A stretch of 64,000 nt of DNA from Pseudomonas sp. DTU12.3 (GCF_004124275.1 NZ_CP027218.1:2731501-2795500), one strand, 5' to 3'; numbered from the stretch's first letter, positions 18,675-27,873 are shown. The notes: generated by a model not told the origin, from the letters alone. Made by a program: numbers and translations.

Positions 18675-19418
18675 CTATAATTCCGCGCGCCCGCCGTCGA
18701 CCACCATTTCAGCCCCCAGCATGTAGCGAGAATGGTCGCTGGCGAGAAAACACACAACTTCGGCTATTTCGTCAGCTTGAGCCATTCTCCCTATAGGCAC
18801 CTGGCTTCCCGTTCTCGAAACGTAAGCAGCAAACTGTTCCTCGGTTTGACCTGATTGGCGATGCAGCGGTGTGATAACCGAACCTGGGCTGACAGCATTG
18901 ACTCGAATCTGTTGATCCAGCAATTCTGCTGATAACGTGCGAGCGAATGACCGCACAGCGGCTTTGGACGCGGAGAGTAGCGATCTACCGGGCGCGCCAA
19001 TCTGGTTTAGCCAGGAGGTGTTGAGGATGATGCTGCTGCCTTTGGGCATCACCGGCACCAGCGCCTGCACGGTGAAGTACACACCTTTGACGTTTACGCC
19101 CAGCAGATGGTCGATCATGGCGTCATCTGTTGCTGCCAAAGGCGTTCCATAAGCGACCCCTGCGTTGGCGAACAGAATATCCAGACCGCCGAACGCCTGT
19201 TCAACCTGTTGGCGAACCCGTTGCATATCGGCCTGAATGCTGACGTCGGCCTGGATAGCAATAACCCCAGAGCCAAGACCGCTGGCGGCTTCCATCAAGC
19301 GATTCATATTCTGCCCGGTGATAGCGATCTTCGCGCCGTACGCGACCATCCGCTGAGCCGTAGCCAGGCCAATTCCTGAAGAACCGCCAGTGATCAGTGC
19401 TGCTTTTCCAGTCAACAT
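18675..19418 (-). CDS. Short-chain dehydrogenase/reductase
   Basis: A 247-residue classical SDR with TGGSSGIG at residues 10-17, NAG (FANAGVAYG) near 85, and a C-terminal GAEMVVDGG. The expected Y-x3-K is not clear: the region reads APGRSLLSASKAAV, so the catalytic tyrosine appears to be Leu while the lysine is kept. Activity may therefore be altered. The ATG at 19418 begins MLTGKAALITGG. It forms a two-gene unit with the ChrR-type cupin. Confidence 0.85.
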   Translation of the reverse strand: MLTGKAALITGGSSGIGLATAQRMVAYGAKIAITGQNMNRLMEAASGLGSGVIAIQADVSIQADMQRVRQQVEQAFGGLDILFANAGVAYGTPLAATDDAMIDHLLGVNVKGVYFTVQALVPVMPKGSSIILNTSWLNQIGAPGRSLLSASKAAVRSFARTLSAELLDQQIRVNAVSPGSVITPLHRQSGQTEEQFAAYVSRTGSQVPIGRMAQADEIAEVVCFLASDHSRYMLGAEMVVDGGRAEL

Positions 19419-19687
19419 GTCGAAACCTGTGCAGAAAATAATGCAAGACAGGGTGTCTCGTGCAATCTCGACTGGCGAGGCAGATTTTCGTGTGGTCATC
19501 TAAAGAAAAAATTGCGGGACGGCGGGGTAGTCTCGACCCATCGCATTAGACAGAAATCGACCCAATGCAGTCGTTCTCAAACTCGCGTTATTACAGAGTG
19601 TTTTCGAGTGATTAACGTGAGATAGGTTTTGCGTACCCAGTGACCTGATGCAAAATGCGGAATGGTCAATTCAACGCCGAGCCTAGC

Positions 19688-20161
19688 ATGAACGTTATCA
19701 GTGCAGCGATGTATCAATCGAAACACACCAGAGCGCCGCATCCGGTGTTTACGATTGACTCCATTCCACTTGGAAACTGGATCAAGGGCGTCATTTACGA
19801 CGCCATCGGTAACGACGACACAGATGGACTGGTTCCCGCACAAGGCTGGCTGACCGATGACGATCACTCGCGCTACGCGTGGCAAGTTCTCGAACCTAAC
19901 GCAGAAGACTCCTCGACGATAGTACCGCTATTGATTTGCCCGGATGATATGGACTTGAGCTGCACTGTTGCGGTGGTTGAGCAAGTGATTCGTGGTGAGA
20001 CTGTAACTTGGGAGCGTTTTGGCAGGGCCGTCGACATCGTTTCCGGCGTCATCACTGCGGTTGCCTGGAATGAAAAAAATCAGAGGGCTTTATTCCAGAA
20101 GGTTCAGTTTCAAGACGCGTTGTCAGCATTCAAAAGGCTCACTGAACATGAGTGGGTTTGA
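19688..20161 (+). CDS. Hypothetical protein
   Basis: A 157-residue protein that I do not recognise. It is soluble, with no signal peptide or helix-rich segment. It contains DSIPLGNWIKGVIYDAIGNDDTDGLVPAQGWL and ends in FKRLTEHEWV. The start at 19688 is tentative; an ATG at 19655 is in frame. Codon choice looks less GC-rich than in its neighbours, which may mean recent acquisition. It stands alone between the SDR/cupin pair and a broken acetyltransferase. Confidence 0.6.
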   Translation: MNVISAAMYQSKHTRAPHPVFTIDSIPLGNWIKGVIYDAIGNDDTDGLVPAQGWLTDDDHSRYAWQVLEPNAEDSSTIVPLLICPDDMDLSCTVAVVEQVIRGETVTWERFGRAVDIVSGVITAVAWNEKNQRALFQKVQFQDALSAFKRLTEHEWV

Positions 20162-20234
20162 TCGAACCAGAACAGTCGTTCAAAGTACGACTTGTACCGG
20201 CCTGTTCGATCAAGGCACTAGAGAAAAACTCAAT

Positions 20235-20693
20235 ATGAATCTGACAATCCGCAACGAACAATCTGAAGACATCCAGCGCATTGCCGCGCTGACCCTCACG
20301 GCGTTTGAGCACGAAGAACATTCCAGCCACACAGAACACTTGATTGTCGATGCGCTGCGTCGCGCCGGGCAATTAACTATTTCACCGGTCACTGTGTCTT
20401 CGGATGCGACAGGCTGGTACGGGCTCGGGCCAATATCCGTGTGACGAAACCGGCAAGGCCAAGGTATCGGTTCAGCCCTGATGAAAGCCTCTCTGGCGCA
20501 GTTGCAAGACCTGGGCGCAACTGGCTGCGTAGTGCTGGGTGATCGTGATTACTATAGTCGCTTTTGTTTCAAAGCCAATGCTGGATTGGAGTTGCCCGGG
20601 GTTCCTCAAGAGTATTTCCAGGCGCTTTCCTTCAGTAGTGATTTACTGGTAGGCACAGTGCTGTATCACGAATCTTTCGACGCCACGGAGTAA
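20235..20693 (+). pseudogene. GNAT-family N-acetyltransferase, broken
   Basis: The first frame (20235-20444) reads MNLTIRNEQSEDIQRIAALT and ends just after GWYGLGPISV. The rest of a GNAT domain continues in another frame to 20693 (ALMKASLAQLQDLGATGCVVLGD, then ELPGVPQEYFQALSF). A frameshift near 20440 separates the acetyl-CoA-binding region. The strand before SPVTVS also seems to lack about 15 residues normally present. The gene is therefore probably inactive. Its relatives acetylate small molecules or proteins. Confidence 0.75.
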
Positions 20694-20831
20694 GCTCTGA
20701 GACCACCAGTTGTACATTTTCAATGGGCCAAAAACAGGGCGAGTTGAACGTCTGCTTCTGGCCGAAAGCTGCCCTATGCGCAACTCCCTATCACTCCGAG
20801 TATTGCCAAATCAACGAATCCACACACGGCC

Positions 20832-21938
20832 TCATCCAGAAACAATGTCAAACGCAGCGCTACCCAAAACCACCCCATTAACCATCACCCGCACCCCATG
20901 CCACCCCACAAAATGCTTGCGCGTCGTAAAATCCTTAATCACCTGCCGCCGCCCCATAACCACCTCGCGAAACCCCACCAAATCCACCACCTTCAACTTG
21001 AAAACCTTCCGCGAAACCCCGCCATTCGCCTTCACATAGTCAATCGCATAATCAATCACCAACCGCTGCTCATGCGCCACCGTCGACTTCACCGTAAACG
21101 ACAAAACAATCGCATCCCCCAGCCGCACCACCGCCGGCTCAACCCGCACATCCACCAGTTCAACCTCAGCCTTCTTCCCCGCACCCATCACCGTCAACGC
21201 GCGCATGTCCCCCTGCTTGATCAAACTCCGCAACGCATGCTTGGCAATCCAGGCCGTACGCTTATCCTCCAGCGACCACCCTTCAATTACATCCAGTACC
21301 CAAGCGGGATGCACCTTCGTCACATCATTCAAATGATTCGCCACCGACTTGCGCACGTACAAACTCTCGTCCGCCTTCAACCGATCCAATATCCCCGCCG
21401 TCAATCGCGGATCCGCCTGCACGGCTTCCAGTCGAAACGACCAAGGCAGGCGAGGGCGGCTGCCTTCGCTGGCTAAGCGACGTACATGGTGATTCTCATC
21501 CAAAGCCCAGTCGTGCATCAGTTCCAGCGCGCGTTCCAGATCACTGCGCAGAAAGTGGCGGATGGCAAATTCCGATGAGCCGAACGTGGTGAAGTACTTC
21601 AGCGCATCCATCGACGTATCAAACGCATGCCCGCCATAGCTGGCGACATAGTGCGGCAAGCACATGCTGACGAATCCGCTGTTCAGCTTCGGAGCGAGTT
21701 CAAACAGAACCTTGAGGGAATCCTCGTACGCCATCGGCAGCACGGCGTGCAGGCTTTCGCTGACACGGGTCATGCGCTGCATCACCGATAGCTCGGCGAG
21801 GCCTTCATTGGCGTGCTTGAGAAATGCCTTGGCTTTGAACGCGGGATACACCGCGCTCATTTCGTCGGCGATATGCCGCAAGCGTTCGGCGTTGAAGATT
21901 TCCTTGAGGGCGGGAGCGGCAGTTTCGGTGGCGCTCAT
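20832..21938 (-). CDS. DNA alkylation repair protein, AlkD-like HEAT-repeat family
   Basis: A 368-residue, helix-rich protein: FGSSEFAIRHFLRSDLERAL, SRPRLPWSFRLEAVQADPRL, DESLYVRKSVANHLNDVTKVHP. The patterns are those of HEAT-repeat DNA glycosylases of the AlkC/AlkD group, which remove alkylated bases without flipping them. The C-terminal part (from about residue 245) is beta-rich and resembles the extra domain of AlkC-type proteins. The ATG at 21938 lies 2 bp after the GST stop, so the pair is one operon. Confidence 0.82.
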   Translation of the reverse strand: MSATETAAPALKEIFNAERLRHIADEMSAVYPAFKAKAFLKHANEGLAELSVMQRMTRVSESLHAVLPMAYEDSLKVLFELAPKLNSGFVSMCLPHYVASYGGHAFDTSMDALKYFTTFGSSEFAIRHFLRSDLERALELMHDWALDENHHVRRLASEGSRPRLPWSFRLEAVQADPRLTAGILDRLKADESLYVRKSVANHLNDVTKVHPAWVLDVIEGWSLEDKRTAWIAKHALRSLIKQGDMRALTVMGAGKKAEVELVDVRVEPAVVRLGDAIVLSFTVKSTVAHEQRLVIDYAIDYVKANGGVSRKVFKLKVVDLVGFREVVMGRRQVIKDFTTRKHFVGWHGVRVMVNGVVLGSAAFDIVSG

Positions 21939-21940
21939 GG

Positions 21941-22546
21941 TCAGGTCATCGGTGTGCTGATGAAGGCTTCGAGGCTTTCCGCGTATGCAGTGTATTGGGC
22001 GATGCGCGGGTAGCGGTCGTTGTCGATCTGGTCGGGCACGACGAGGCCGGTGAAGCTCCACGCGACAGCAAGGCTGATGCCGTCCTGAGCGAGGCTGCCG
22101 TCGGTGGGCAAGTGGTGGGTGTCGAGTTCTGTTTCCAGCGCGGTGAACGCGGCGGCGAGTTGGCTTTCGACGCGTTCGATCCACGGCTGGTATTGGATGT
22201 CGGCCGGGCGCAGGTTGCGTTCGTAGTAGAGCTGCACGGCTTTTTCGCAGGCGGCGAGGCTCAGGCCGATCAGGCGCAGGGCGCGGGCGCGTTGGCTCAA
22301 GTCGGTCGGCAGCAGGCTTTTGCCTGAAGCAGACTCGAGGTAGTCGAGGATCAGCGTGGAGTCCATCAGCACCACGCCGTCATCGAGAATCAGCGTCGGC
22401 GCTTTGACCACCGGGTTGATCTGCTGGAATTGCTCGAAGTGGCGGAACACCGAGACCGCCTCGTGTTCGAGGTCGATCCCTAAGCGTTTGGCGGAGATCG
22501 CCACGCGCCGCACGTAAGGAGAATCGAGCATGCCGATCAGTTTCAT
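21941..22546 (-). CDS. Glutathione S-transferase family protein
   Basis: A 201-residue protein. The thioredoxin-like N-terminal domain contains MLDSPYVRRVAISAKRLGI, APTLILDDG and the glutathione-contact MDSTLILDYLE, and an all-helical C-terminal domain follows. AAGGAA precedes the ATG at 22546. It is immediately upstream of the alkylation-repair gene, suggesting a joint role in handling electrophiles. Its exact substrate is unknown. Confidence 0.87.
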   Translation of the reverse strand: MKLIGMLDSPYVRRVAISAKRLGIDLEHEAVSVFRHFEQFQQINPVVKAPTLILDDGVVLMDSTLILDYLESASGKSLLPTDLSQRARALRLIGLSLAACEKAVQLYYERNLRPADIQYQPWIERVESQLAAAFTALETELDTHHLPTDGSLAQDGISLAVAWSFTGLVVPDQIDNDRYPRIAQYTAYAESLEAFISTPMT

Positions 22547-22607
22547 GACGCGTTCCTTCAAGTCGAACCGGTGGGAAGGCATAACCTAGCCGAGCTTGAA
22601 GGAATTG

Positions 22608-23528
22608 TCAGTCGTCGAAGCCGACCTGTTCGTGAATTTCGTCGACCTTGAGTTCCAGGCGATAGGCGACGGCGATGAACAGCGCCTGGCACAGGCACAA
22701 CGTCGCGCTCAGCGAGCGGAAGGCGAAGGAGCTGCCTTCGTTGACCAGCAACACGGTGTTCGCGCGTTTGGCCAGCGGCGAGAGGTTGCTGTCGGTGAGG
22801 ATCAGGGTTTTCGCCTGATGGTGCTGGGCGATGCGCAGGCAGTGTTGGGTTTCCTTGGCGTACGGGGTGAAGCTGATTGCGATGACCAGATCGTTGGCGC
22901 GCACGCTGCGCATCTGTTCGCGGTAGCTGCCGCCGAGGCCGGAGACCAGGTGGATGCGCTTGTTGGTGTGTTGCAGGTTGTAGACCAGGTAGTCGGCGAC
23001 CGCGAAGGAGCGGCGCACGCCAACCACGTAAATGTTGTCGGCGTTGACGACGAGGTCGACGGCTTTTTCGAACGCGGCGTCGTCGAGTTCCTGGCCGAGA
23101 CGTTCGATGCCGGAGAGGGTGGCGTCGATGCATTCACGGGCGAGGTCGCCGCCGCTGGCCTTCTGCGACTTGTTGGCGATCATGCTGCGGATGCGTTGCT
23201 GGTAGTTCTGCACCGGCGTGGCTTTGTGCGTGTAGGCCTCGCGGAACAAGGCCTGCATTTCGCTGAAACCGCTGAAGCCGAAGCGCTGCGAGAAACGCAC
23301 GATGGCCGACGGGTGCACTTCGCACTCGCGGGCGATGTCGCTGATGCGATCGACCATGATCCGGTCGCTCTGCTGGCTCATGTAACTGGCGATGCGTTTG
23401 AGCTGGCGCGGCAGGGCTTCATATTCTTCGGTGATCAGTTGCAGCAGGCGCTCGGCATTGATCGGGGGGCTGGCGAGGTCGCGCTCGGACGTTGGCTCGT
23501 CGGTAGCCGGCTGATCGGTGCGGGACAT
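22608..23528 (-). CDS. iolR: RpiR-family repressor of inositol catabolism
   Basis: A 306-residue MurR/RpiR-type regulator. The N-terminal HTH covers about residues 25-100 (IARECEVHPSAIVRFSQRFGFSGFSEMQ). A SIS sugar-phosphate isomerase-like domain covers about 140-285 (NADNIYVVGVRRSFAVADYL, then DLVIAISFTPYAKET). Related IolR proteins in alphaproteobacteria repress iol genes and respond to an inositol intermediate. Here the gene is divergent from iolC, and a perfect GGAA-N6-TTCC site lies between the two genes. The assignment rests on family plus position. Confidence 0.87.
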   Translation of the reverse strand: MSRTDQPATDEPTSERDLASPPINAERLLQLITEEYEALPRQLKRIASYMSQQSDRIMVDRISDIARECEVHPSAIVRFSQRFGFSGFSEMQALFREAYTHKATPVQNYQQRIRSMIANKSQKASGGDLARECIDATLSGIERLGQELDDAAFEKAVDLVVNADNIYVVGVRRSFAVADYLVYNLQHTNKRIHLVSGLGGSYREQMRSVRANDLVIAISFTPYAKETQHCLRIAQHHQAKTLILTDSNLSPLAKRANTVLLVNEGSSFAFRSLSATLCLCQALFIAVAYRLELKVDEIHEQVGFDD

Positions 23529-23700
23529 AAAGAATCCTTCTGGCTTGTTCTTATAGGGCTGACGAATCGGTCAGCCCCTGACAATAGGTGGGCTGTGCGC
23601 AGTCTACAGGGTAGGCCGGAATAAAATCTCCGGCATGCAATCGGCGCTCACGCTGCTGAATCGATGCACTGCGGCTAGGACGGTCGTACAAAAGTTTATT

Positions 23701-23714
23701 GGAAAAAATATTCC
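23701..23714. promoter_or_regulatory. Predicted IolR operator in the iolR-iolC gap
   Basis: GGAAAAAATATTCC fits GGAA-N6-TTCC exactly, the motif reported for RpiR-type IolR in rhizobia. It overlaps a larger inverted repeat, AAATATTCC (23706-23714) with GGAATATTT (23730-23738). A one-mismatch version, GGAA-N6-CTCC, lies at 23618-23631. The 310-bp gap (23529-23838) is otherwise AT-rich and holds no gene. Confidence 0.65.
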
Positions 23715-23838
23715 ACGTAAAAATTATTTGGAATATTTATTGATTGTTCGGTTCCAGTCGTTTTAGTCTGCATCCACCAAGAGTGTTCGGCACGGCCACC
23801 GTCCCGAACGCAGGCTGATAAAAATAACAGGAGCCAGC

Positions 23839-25776
23839 ATGGGCCAGACTCGTTTTGCCAGTGGGCGTCAATTGGATCTGATTTGCCTGGGGCGCCTTGG
23901 CGTCGACCTCTATGCGCAGCAAGTCGGCGCGCGGCTGGAGGACGTGTCCAGCTTCGCCAAATACCTCGGCGGCTCCTCCGCCAATATCGCCTTCGGCACC
24001 GCGCGGCTGGGCCTCAAGTCGGCGATGTTGAGCCGGGTCGGCGACGACCACATGGGCCGTTTTCTGCTTGAATCGCTGGCCCGTGAAGGTTGCGACGTCA
24101 GCGGTATCAAGGTCGATCCGGAACGTCTGACCGCCATGGTCCTGCTCGGTCTCAAGGACCGCGAAACCTTTCCGTTGGTGTTCTACCGCGAGAACTGCGC
24201 CGACATGGCGTTGCGCGCCGAAGACATCAGCGAAGCCTTTATCGCCTCCAGCAAAGCCTTGCTGATCACCGGCACGCATTTCTCCACCGACGGCGTCTAC
24301 AAGGCGAGCATCCAGGCTCTGGATTACGCCGAGAAGCACAACGTCAAACGCATCCTCGACATCGACTATCGCCCGGTGTTGTGGGGCCTGGCCGGCAAGG
24401 CGGACGGCGAAACCCGCTTTGTCGCCGATCAGAACGTCAGCCAGCATGTGCAGAAAATCCTCCCGCGTTTTGACCTGATCGTCGGTACCGAAGAAGAGTT
24501 TCTGATTGCCGGTGGCTCGGAGGACTTGCTCACCGCGTTGCGCAATGTACGGCGGGTGAGTGCGGCGACATTGGTGGTCAAGCTCGGCCCGCAGGGCTGC
24601 ACGGTGATTCACGGGGTGATTCCGGTGCGTCTTGAAGACGGCGCGATTTACCCCGGCGTGCGTGTTGAGGTGCTCAACGTGTTGGGCGCTGGCGATGCGT
24701 TCATGTCGGGCTTCCTCGCCGGTTGGCTGGAGGATGCGAGCGACGAGCGTTGCTGCCAGCTCGCCAATGCCTGCGGCGGTCTGGTGGTGTCGCGGCATGC
24801 TTGTGCACCGGCGATGCCGACCCGTGCCGAACTCGATTATCTGTTCGACAGCCCGGTGCCGATCACCCGGCCGGATCAGGACGTCACCCTGCAGCGACTG
24901 CATCAAGTCAGCGTGCCGCGCAAACAGTGGAAGCAGCTGTTCATCTTTGCCTTCGATCATCGCGGGCAACTGGTGGAACTGGCGCACAAGGGCGGACGCG
25001 ATCTCGACGCGATCTGCCAACTCAAACAACTTTTCATCCAGGCCGTGGAGCGCGTCGAAGCCGATTTGCGTGAGCAGGGTATCGAGGCTGATGTCGGGCT
25101 GTTGGCCGATCAGCGTTTTGGACAGGACTCGCTGAACGCTGCCACCGGGCGTGGCTGGTGGGTGGCGCGCCCGGTGGAGGTGCAGGGTTCGCGGCCGCTG
25201 GCGTTCGAGCACGGGCGCTCGGTGGGCAGCAATCTGATTGCCTGGCCGCAGGAGCAGATCATCAAGTGTCTGGTGCAGTTTCACCCGGATGATGAACCGC
25301 TGCTGCGCCTGGAGCAGGAAGCGCAGATCAAGGGTTTGTATCAGGCGTCGCTGGTCAGCGGACATGAGTTGCTGCTGGAAATTATTCCGCCGAAGGATCT
25401 GCCGGCGGCGCACCCGGACGTACTTTATCGCTCGCTGAAACGCCTCTACAACCTGGGCATTTATCCGGCGTGGTGGAAGATCGAGGCGCAAAGTGCCGAG
25501 GAATGGCAACAGCTCGATGAGTTGATTCAAGAGCGCGATCCGTACTGCCGTGGCGTGGTGCTGCTGGGGCTGAATGCGCCGGCGGCGGAATTGGCTGCAG
25601 GGTTTCAGCAGGCGAGTCAGAGCCGGACTTGCCGAGGGTTTGCCGTGGGCCGGACGATTTTCCAGGCGCCGAGCCGGGCGTGGATGGCCGGCGAGATCGA
25701 CGATGAAACGCTGATCAGGCAGGTGCAGGGCACGTTTGTCGAATTGATCGAGGCGTGGCGCTCATCGCGATCCTGA
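23839..25776 (+). CDS. iolC: 5-dehydro-2-deoxygluconokinase fused to DUF2090 aldolase-like domain
   Basis: A 645-residue two-domain protein. The PfkB kinase domain (about 1-320) has GGSSANIAFGTARLG near residue 50 and the catalytic motif LGAGDAFMSGF with Asp286. The kinase phosphorylates 2-deoxy-5-keto-gluconate. From about residue 330 a TIM-barrel DUF2090 domain follows (FIFAFDHRGQLVEL, then VGLLADQRFGQ, KIEAQSAEEW and GRTIFQAP). It resembles class I aldolases and probably cleaves the phosphorylated product, the IolJ step; no separate iolJ gene is present. AGGAG precedes the ATG. First gene of the iol operon. Confidence 0.93.
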   Translation: MGQTRFASGRQLDLICLGRLGVDLYAQQVGARLEDVSSFAKYLGGSSANIAFGTARLGLKSAMLSRVGDDHMGRFLLESLAREGCDVSGIKVDPERLTAMVLLGLKDRETFPLVFYRENCADMALRAEDISEAFIASSKALLITGTHFSTDGVYKASIQALDYAEKHNVKRILDIDYRPVLWGLAGKADGETRFVADQNVSQHVQKILPRFDLIVGTEEEFLIAGGSEDLLTALRNVRRVSAATLVVKLGPQGCTVIHGVIPVRLEDGAIYPGVRVEVLNVLGAGDAFMSGFLAGWLEDASDERCCQLANACGGLVVSRHACAPAMPTRAELDYLFDSPVPITRPDQDVTLQRLHQVSVPRKQWKQLFIFAFDHRGQLVELAHKGGRDLDAICQLKQLFIQAVERVEADLREQGIEADVGLLADQRFGQDSLNAATGRGWWVARPVEVQGSRPLAFEHGRSVGSNLIAWPQEQIIKCLVQFHPDDEPLLRLEQEAQIKGLYQASLVSGHELLLEIIPPKDLPAAHPDVLYRSLKRLYNLGIYPAWWKIEAQSAEEWQQLDELIQERDPYCRGVVLLGLNAPAAELAAGFQQASQSRTCRGFAVGRTIFQAPSRAWMAGEIDDETLIRQVQGTFVELIEAWRSSRS

Positions 25777-25782
25777 AAAAAT

Positions 25783-26173
25783 ACCGCATAACCCCATGTG
25801 GGAGCGGGCTTGCTCGCGAAGAGGTCGGCACATTCAACTTTGTTGTCGCCTGACACACCGCCTTCGCGAGCAAGCCCGCTCCCACAGGGGATCTGCGTTG
25901 GTTTGAAGATTTTCAAAACAATAAAAGGTGCAGCCATGCCCGCTATCCGAATTGGCATCAACCCGCAGCCGCCCGCTGGCGTGCTGACACACCGCATAAC
26001 CCCCTGTGGGAGCGGGCTTGCTCGCGAAGAGGTCGGCACATTCAACTTTGTTGTCGCCTGACACACCGCCTTCGCGAGCAAGCCCGCTCCCACAGGGGAT
26101 CTGCGTTGGTTTGAAGATTTTCAAAACAATAAAAGGTGCAGCCATGCCCGCTATCCGAATTGGCATCAACCCG
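25783..26173. repeat. Tandem 183-bp duplication carrying REP pair and iolE start
   Basis: Copy 1 (25783-25965) and copy 2 (25991-26173) are offset by 208 bp and differ at only one base (25796 A, 26004 C). Each holds a REP inverted pair (25797-25886 and 26005-26094), the spacer GATCTGCGTTGGTTTGAAG, the ribosome-binding site AAAGGTG, and the first ten codons of iolE. A 25-bp linker separates the copies. The near identity implies a recent event. Confidence 0.95.
25936..26061 (+). pseudogene. Truncated duplicate of the iolE start
   Basis: An ATG with the same ribosome-binding site as iolE starts MPAIRIGINP, identical to IolE. It then departs into REP sequence and stops at 26061 after 41 codons. 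It is a by-product of the tandem duplication. Ribosomes may still initiate here, giving a short useless peptide and perhaps reducing or delaying iolE translation. Confidence 0.8.
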
Positions 26174-27034
26174 ATCTCCTGGAGCAACGATGACTTGCCG
26201 TCCCTCGGTGGCGAGACGCCGCTGAGCACGGCGCTGAGCGAAGGCAAGGAGATCGGCTACGAAGGTTTTGAGCTCAACGGCAAGTTTCCCAAGGATGCCA
26301 AAGGCGTCGCTGACGTGCTGCGGCCTTACGATCTGGCGCTGGTTTCCGGCTGGTATTCCAGCCGTCTGGCGCGCCGTTCGGTGGCCGAAGAAATCGACGC
26401 CATCGGCAGCCACGTCGAGCTGCTGGCGAAGAATGGCGCCAAGGTGCTGGTTTACGGTGAGGTCGCTGACTCGATTCAAGGCCAGCGCATTGCCTTGGTC
26501 GAACGCCCGCGTTTTCACACCGAACAAGCCTGGCAGGCATACGCCGACAAGCTCACCGAGCTGGCGCGTTTCACCCTGTCACAGGGGGTGCGTCTGGCCT
26601 ATCACCACCACATGGGCGCCTATGTGGAATCGCCGTCGGACATCGACAAGTTGATGGCGCTGACCGGCAGCGAAGTCGGCCTGCTGTTCGATTCGGGCCA
26701 CTGCTACATGGGCGGTGGCGAGCCGTTGCAGGTGCTGCGCAAACACATCGAACGCATCTGCCACGTGCATTTCAAGGACGTGCGCAAACCGGTGGTGCAA
26801 CTGGCGCGCAATAACCTCTGGAGTTTCCCCGACTGCATCATCAACGGCACGTTCACCGTGCCGGGCGATGGCGATATCGATTTTGGCGCGTTGCTCGATG
26901 TGCTGCTGACCGCCGATTACCACGGTTGGCTGGTGGTCGAGGCCGAGCAGGATCCAGCTGTAGCACCGAGTTATGTCTACGCGAAAAAAGGCTTCGACAC
27001 CTTGCGTGCGCTGCTCGATGAGAGGACCCGCTGA
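26144..27034 (+). CDS. iolE: Myo-inosose-2 dehydratase
   Basis: A 296-residue TIM-barrel protein of the xylose-isomerase-like fold. It opens MPAIRIGINPISWSNDDLP, typical of IolE. Metal-site segments include AYHHHMGAYVES, LLFDSGHCYMGGG and CHVHFKDVR. The enzyme dehydrates 2-keto-myo-inositol to the cyclohexane trione. The start at 26144 is in the second copy of the duplicated segment and is the only one giving full-length IolE. The stop overlaps the iolB start by one base. Confidence 0.95.
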   Translation: MPAIRIGINPISWSNDDLPSLGGETPLSTALSEGKEIGYEGFELNGKFPKDAKGVADVLRPYDLALVSGWYSSRLARRSVAEEIDAIGSHVELLAKNGAKVLVYGEVADSIQGQRIALVERPRFHTEQAWQAYADKLTELARFTLSQGVRLAYHHHMGAYVESPSDIDKLMALTGSEVGLLFDSGHCYMGGGEPLQVLRKHIERICHVHFKDVRKPVVQLARNNLWSFPDCIINGTFTVPGDGDIDFGALLDVLLTADYHGWLVVEAEQDPAVAPSYVYAKKGFDTLRALLDERTR

Positions 27035-27843
27035 TGAGCCTTTTGGTCAAGAGCAACGCCAGTGGCCGAAGCATGGTCGAGTTGGCCAAGGGTGAGTTGG
27101 AATACGTCGGGTTCGCCGCGTATCGCTTGAGTCTCGGCGAAACCTTGCCGGTGGCTGCCGGCGATAAGGAGTTGTGCCTGGTGCTGCTCAGCGGGCGCAT
27201 CAGCCTCAAAGGCGAAGCGCCGGGGCAGGGCGCGTTCGACTGGGACAACCTTGGCGATCGGCAATCGGTGTTTGAAGACAAGTCGCCGTTCGCCGCCTAT
27301 TTGCCGCCGGGCAGTCAGGCCCAGGTGACCGCGCTCAGCGACGTGCAAATCGCCGTGTGTGCCGCGCCCGGCTCGCCCGACAACGCTTTCGGCCCACGGC
27401 TGATCAGGCCCGACAGCATGACGCGCAGTGTGCGTGGTAAAGGCGCAAACACCCGTTACGTCTGCGACATCCTCCCGGACACCGAGCCTGCGCATTCGCT
27501 CTTGGTGGTGGAGGTGCGCACGCCGTCCGGGCATTCGTCGAGCTACCCGCCGCATAAGCACGACACCGACGATCTGCCGCATCAGAGCTTTCTCGAAGAA
27601 ACCTATTACCACCAGATCAACCCGCCACAGGGCTTTGTGTTCCAGCGCGTGTACACCGACGACCGCAGCATCGATCAGGCCATGGCCGTGGAAAACAGCG
27701 ATCTGGTCGTGGTGCCTAAGGGTTATCACCCGGTCAGCGTGCCGTACGGCTACGAGTCCTATTACCTGAACGTGATGGCCGGGCCGAAGCGGGTCTGGCA
27801 GTTCCATAACGATCCTCAGCACAGTTGGCTGCTCGACCTCTGA
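27034..27843 (+). CDS. iolB: 5-deoxy-glucuronate isomerase
   Basis: A 269-residue bicupin. Metal-ligand segments SYPPHKHDTDDLPHQSFLEETYYH (about residues 170-193) and the C-terminal GYHPVSVPYGYESYYLNVMAG are typical of IolB. It isomerises 5-deoxy-glucuronate to 2-deoxy-5-keto-gluconate, the substrate of the IolC kinase. It is translationally coupled to iolE through an overlap of one base (TGATG). Confidence 0.95.
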   Translation: MSLLVKSNASGRSMVELAKGELEYVGFAAYRLSLGETLPVAAGDKELCLVLLSGRISLKGEAPGQGAFDWDNLGDRQSVFEDKSPFAAYLPPGSQAQVTALSDVQIAVCAAPGSPDNAFGPRLIRPDSMTRSVRGKGANTRYVCDILPDTEPAHSLLVVEVRTPSGHSSSYPPHKHDTDDLPHQSFLEETYYHQINPPQGFVFQRVYTDDRSIDQAMAVENSDLVVVPKGYHPVSVPYGYESYYLNVMAGPKRVWQFHNDPQHSWLLDL

Positions 27844-27873
27844 ATTCCAGCACTTGCACGGAGAACAACAACA

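Noticed and set aside
23737..25530. 597-codon open frame on the minus strand
   Set aside because: It is antisense to iolC and runs across the IolR operator region; no domain pattern.
25798..26061. 87-codon frame reading through a REP pair into the iolE-like start
   Set aside because: The first half is translated REP sequence. Only the part from 25936 is meaningful, as a duplicated iolE fragment.
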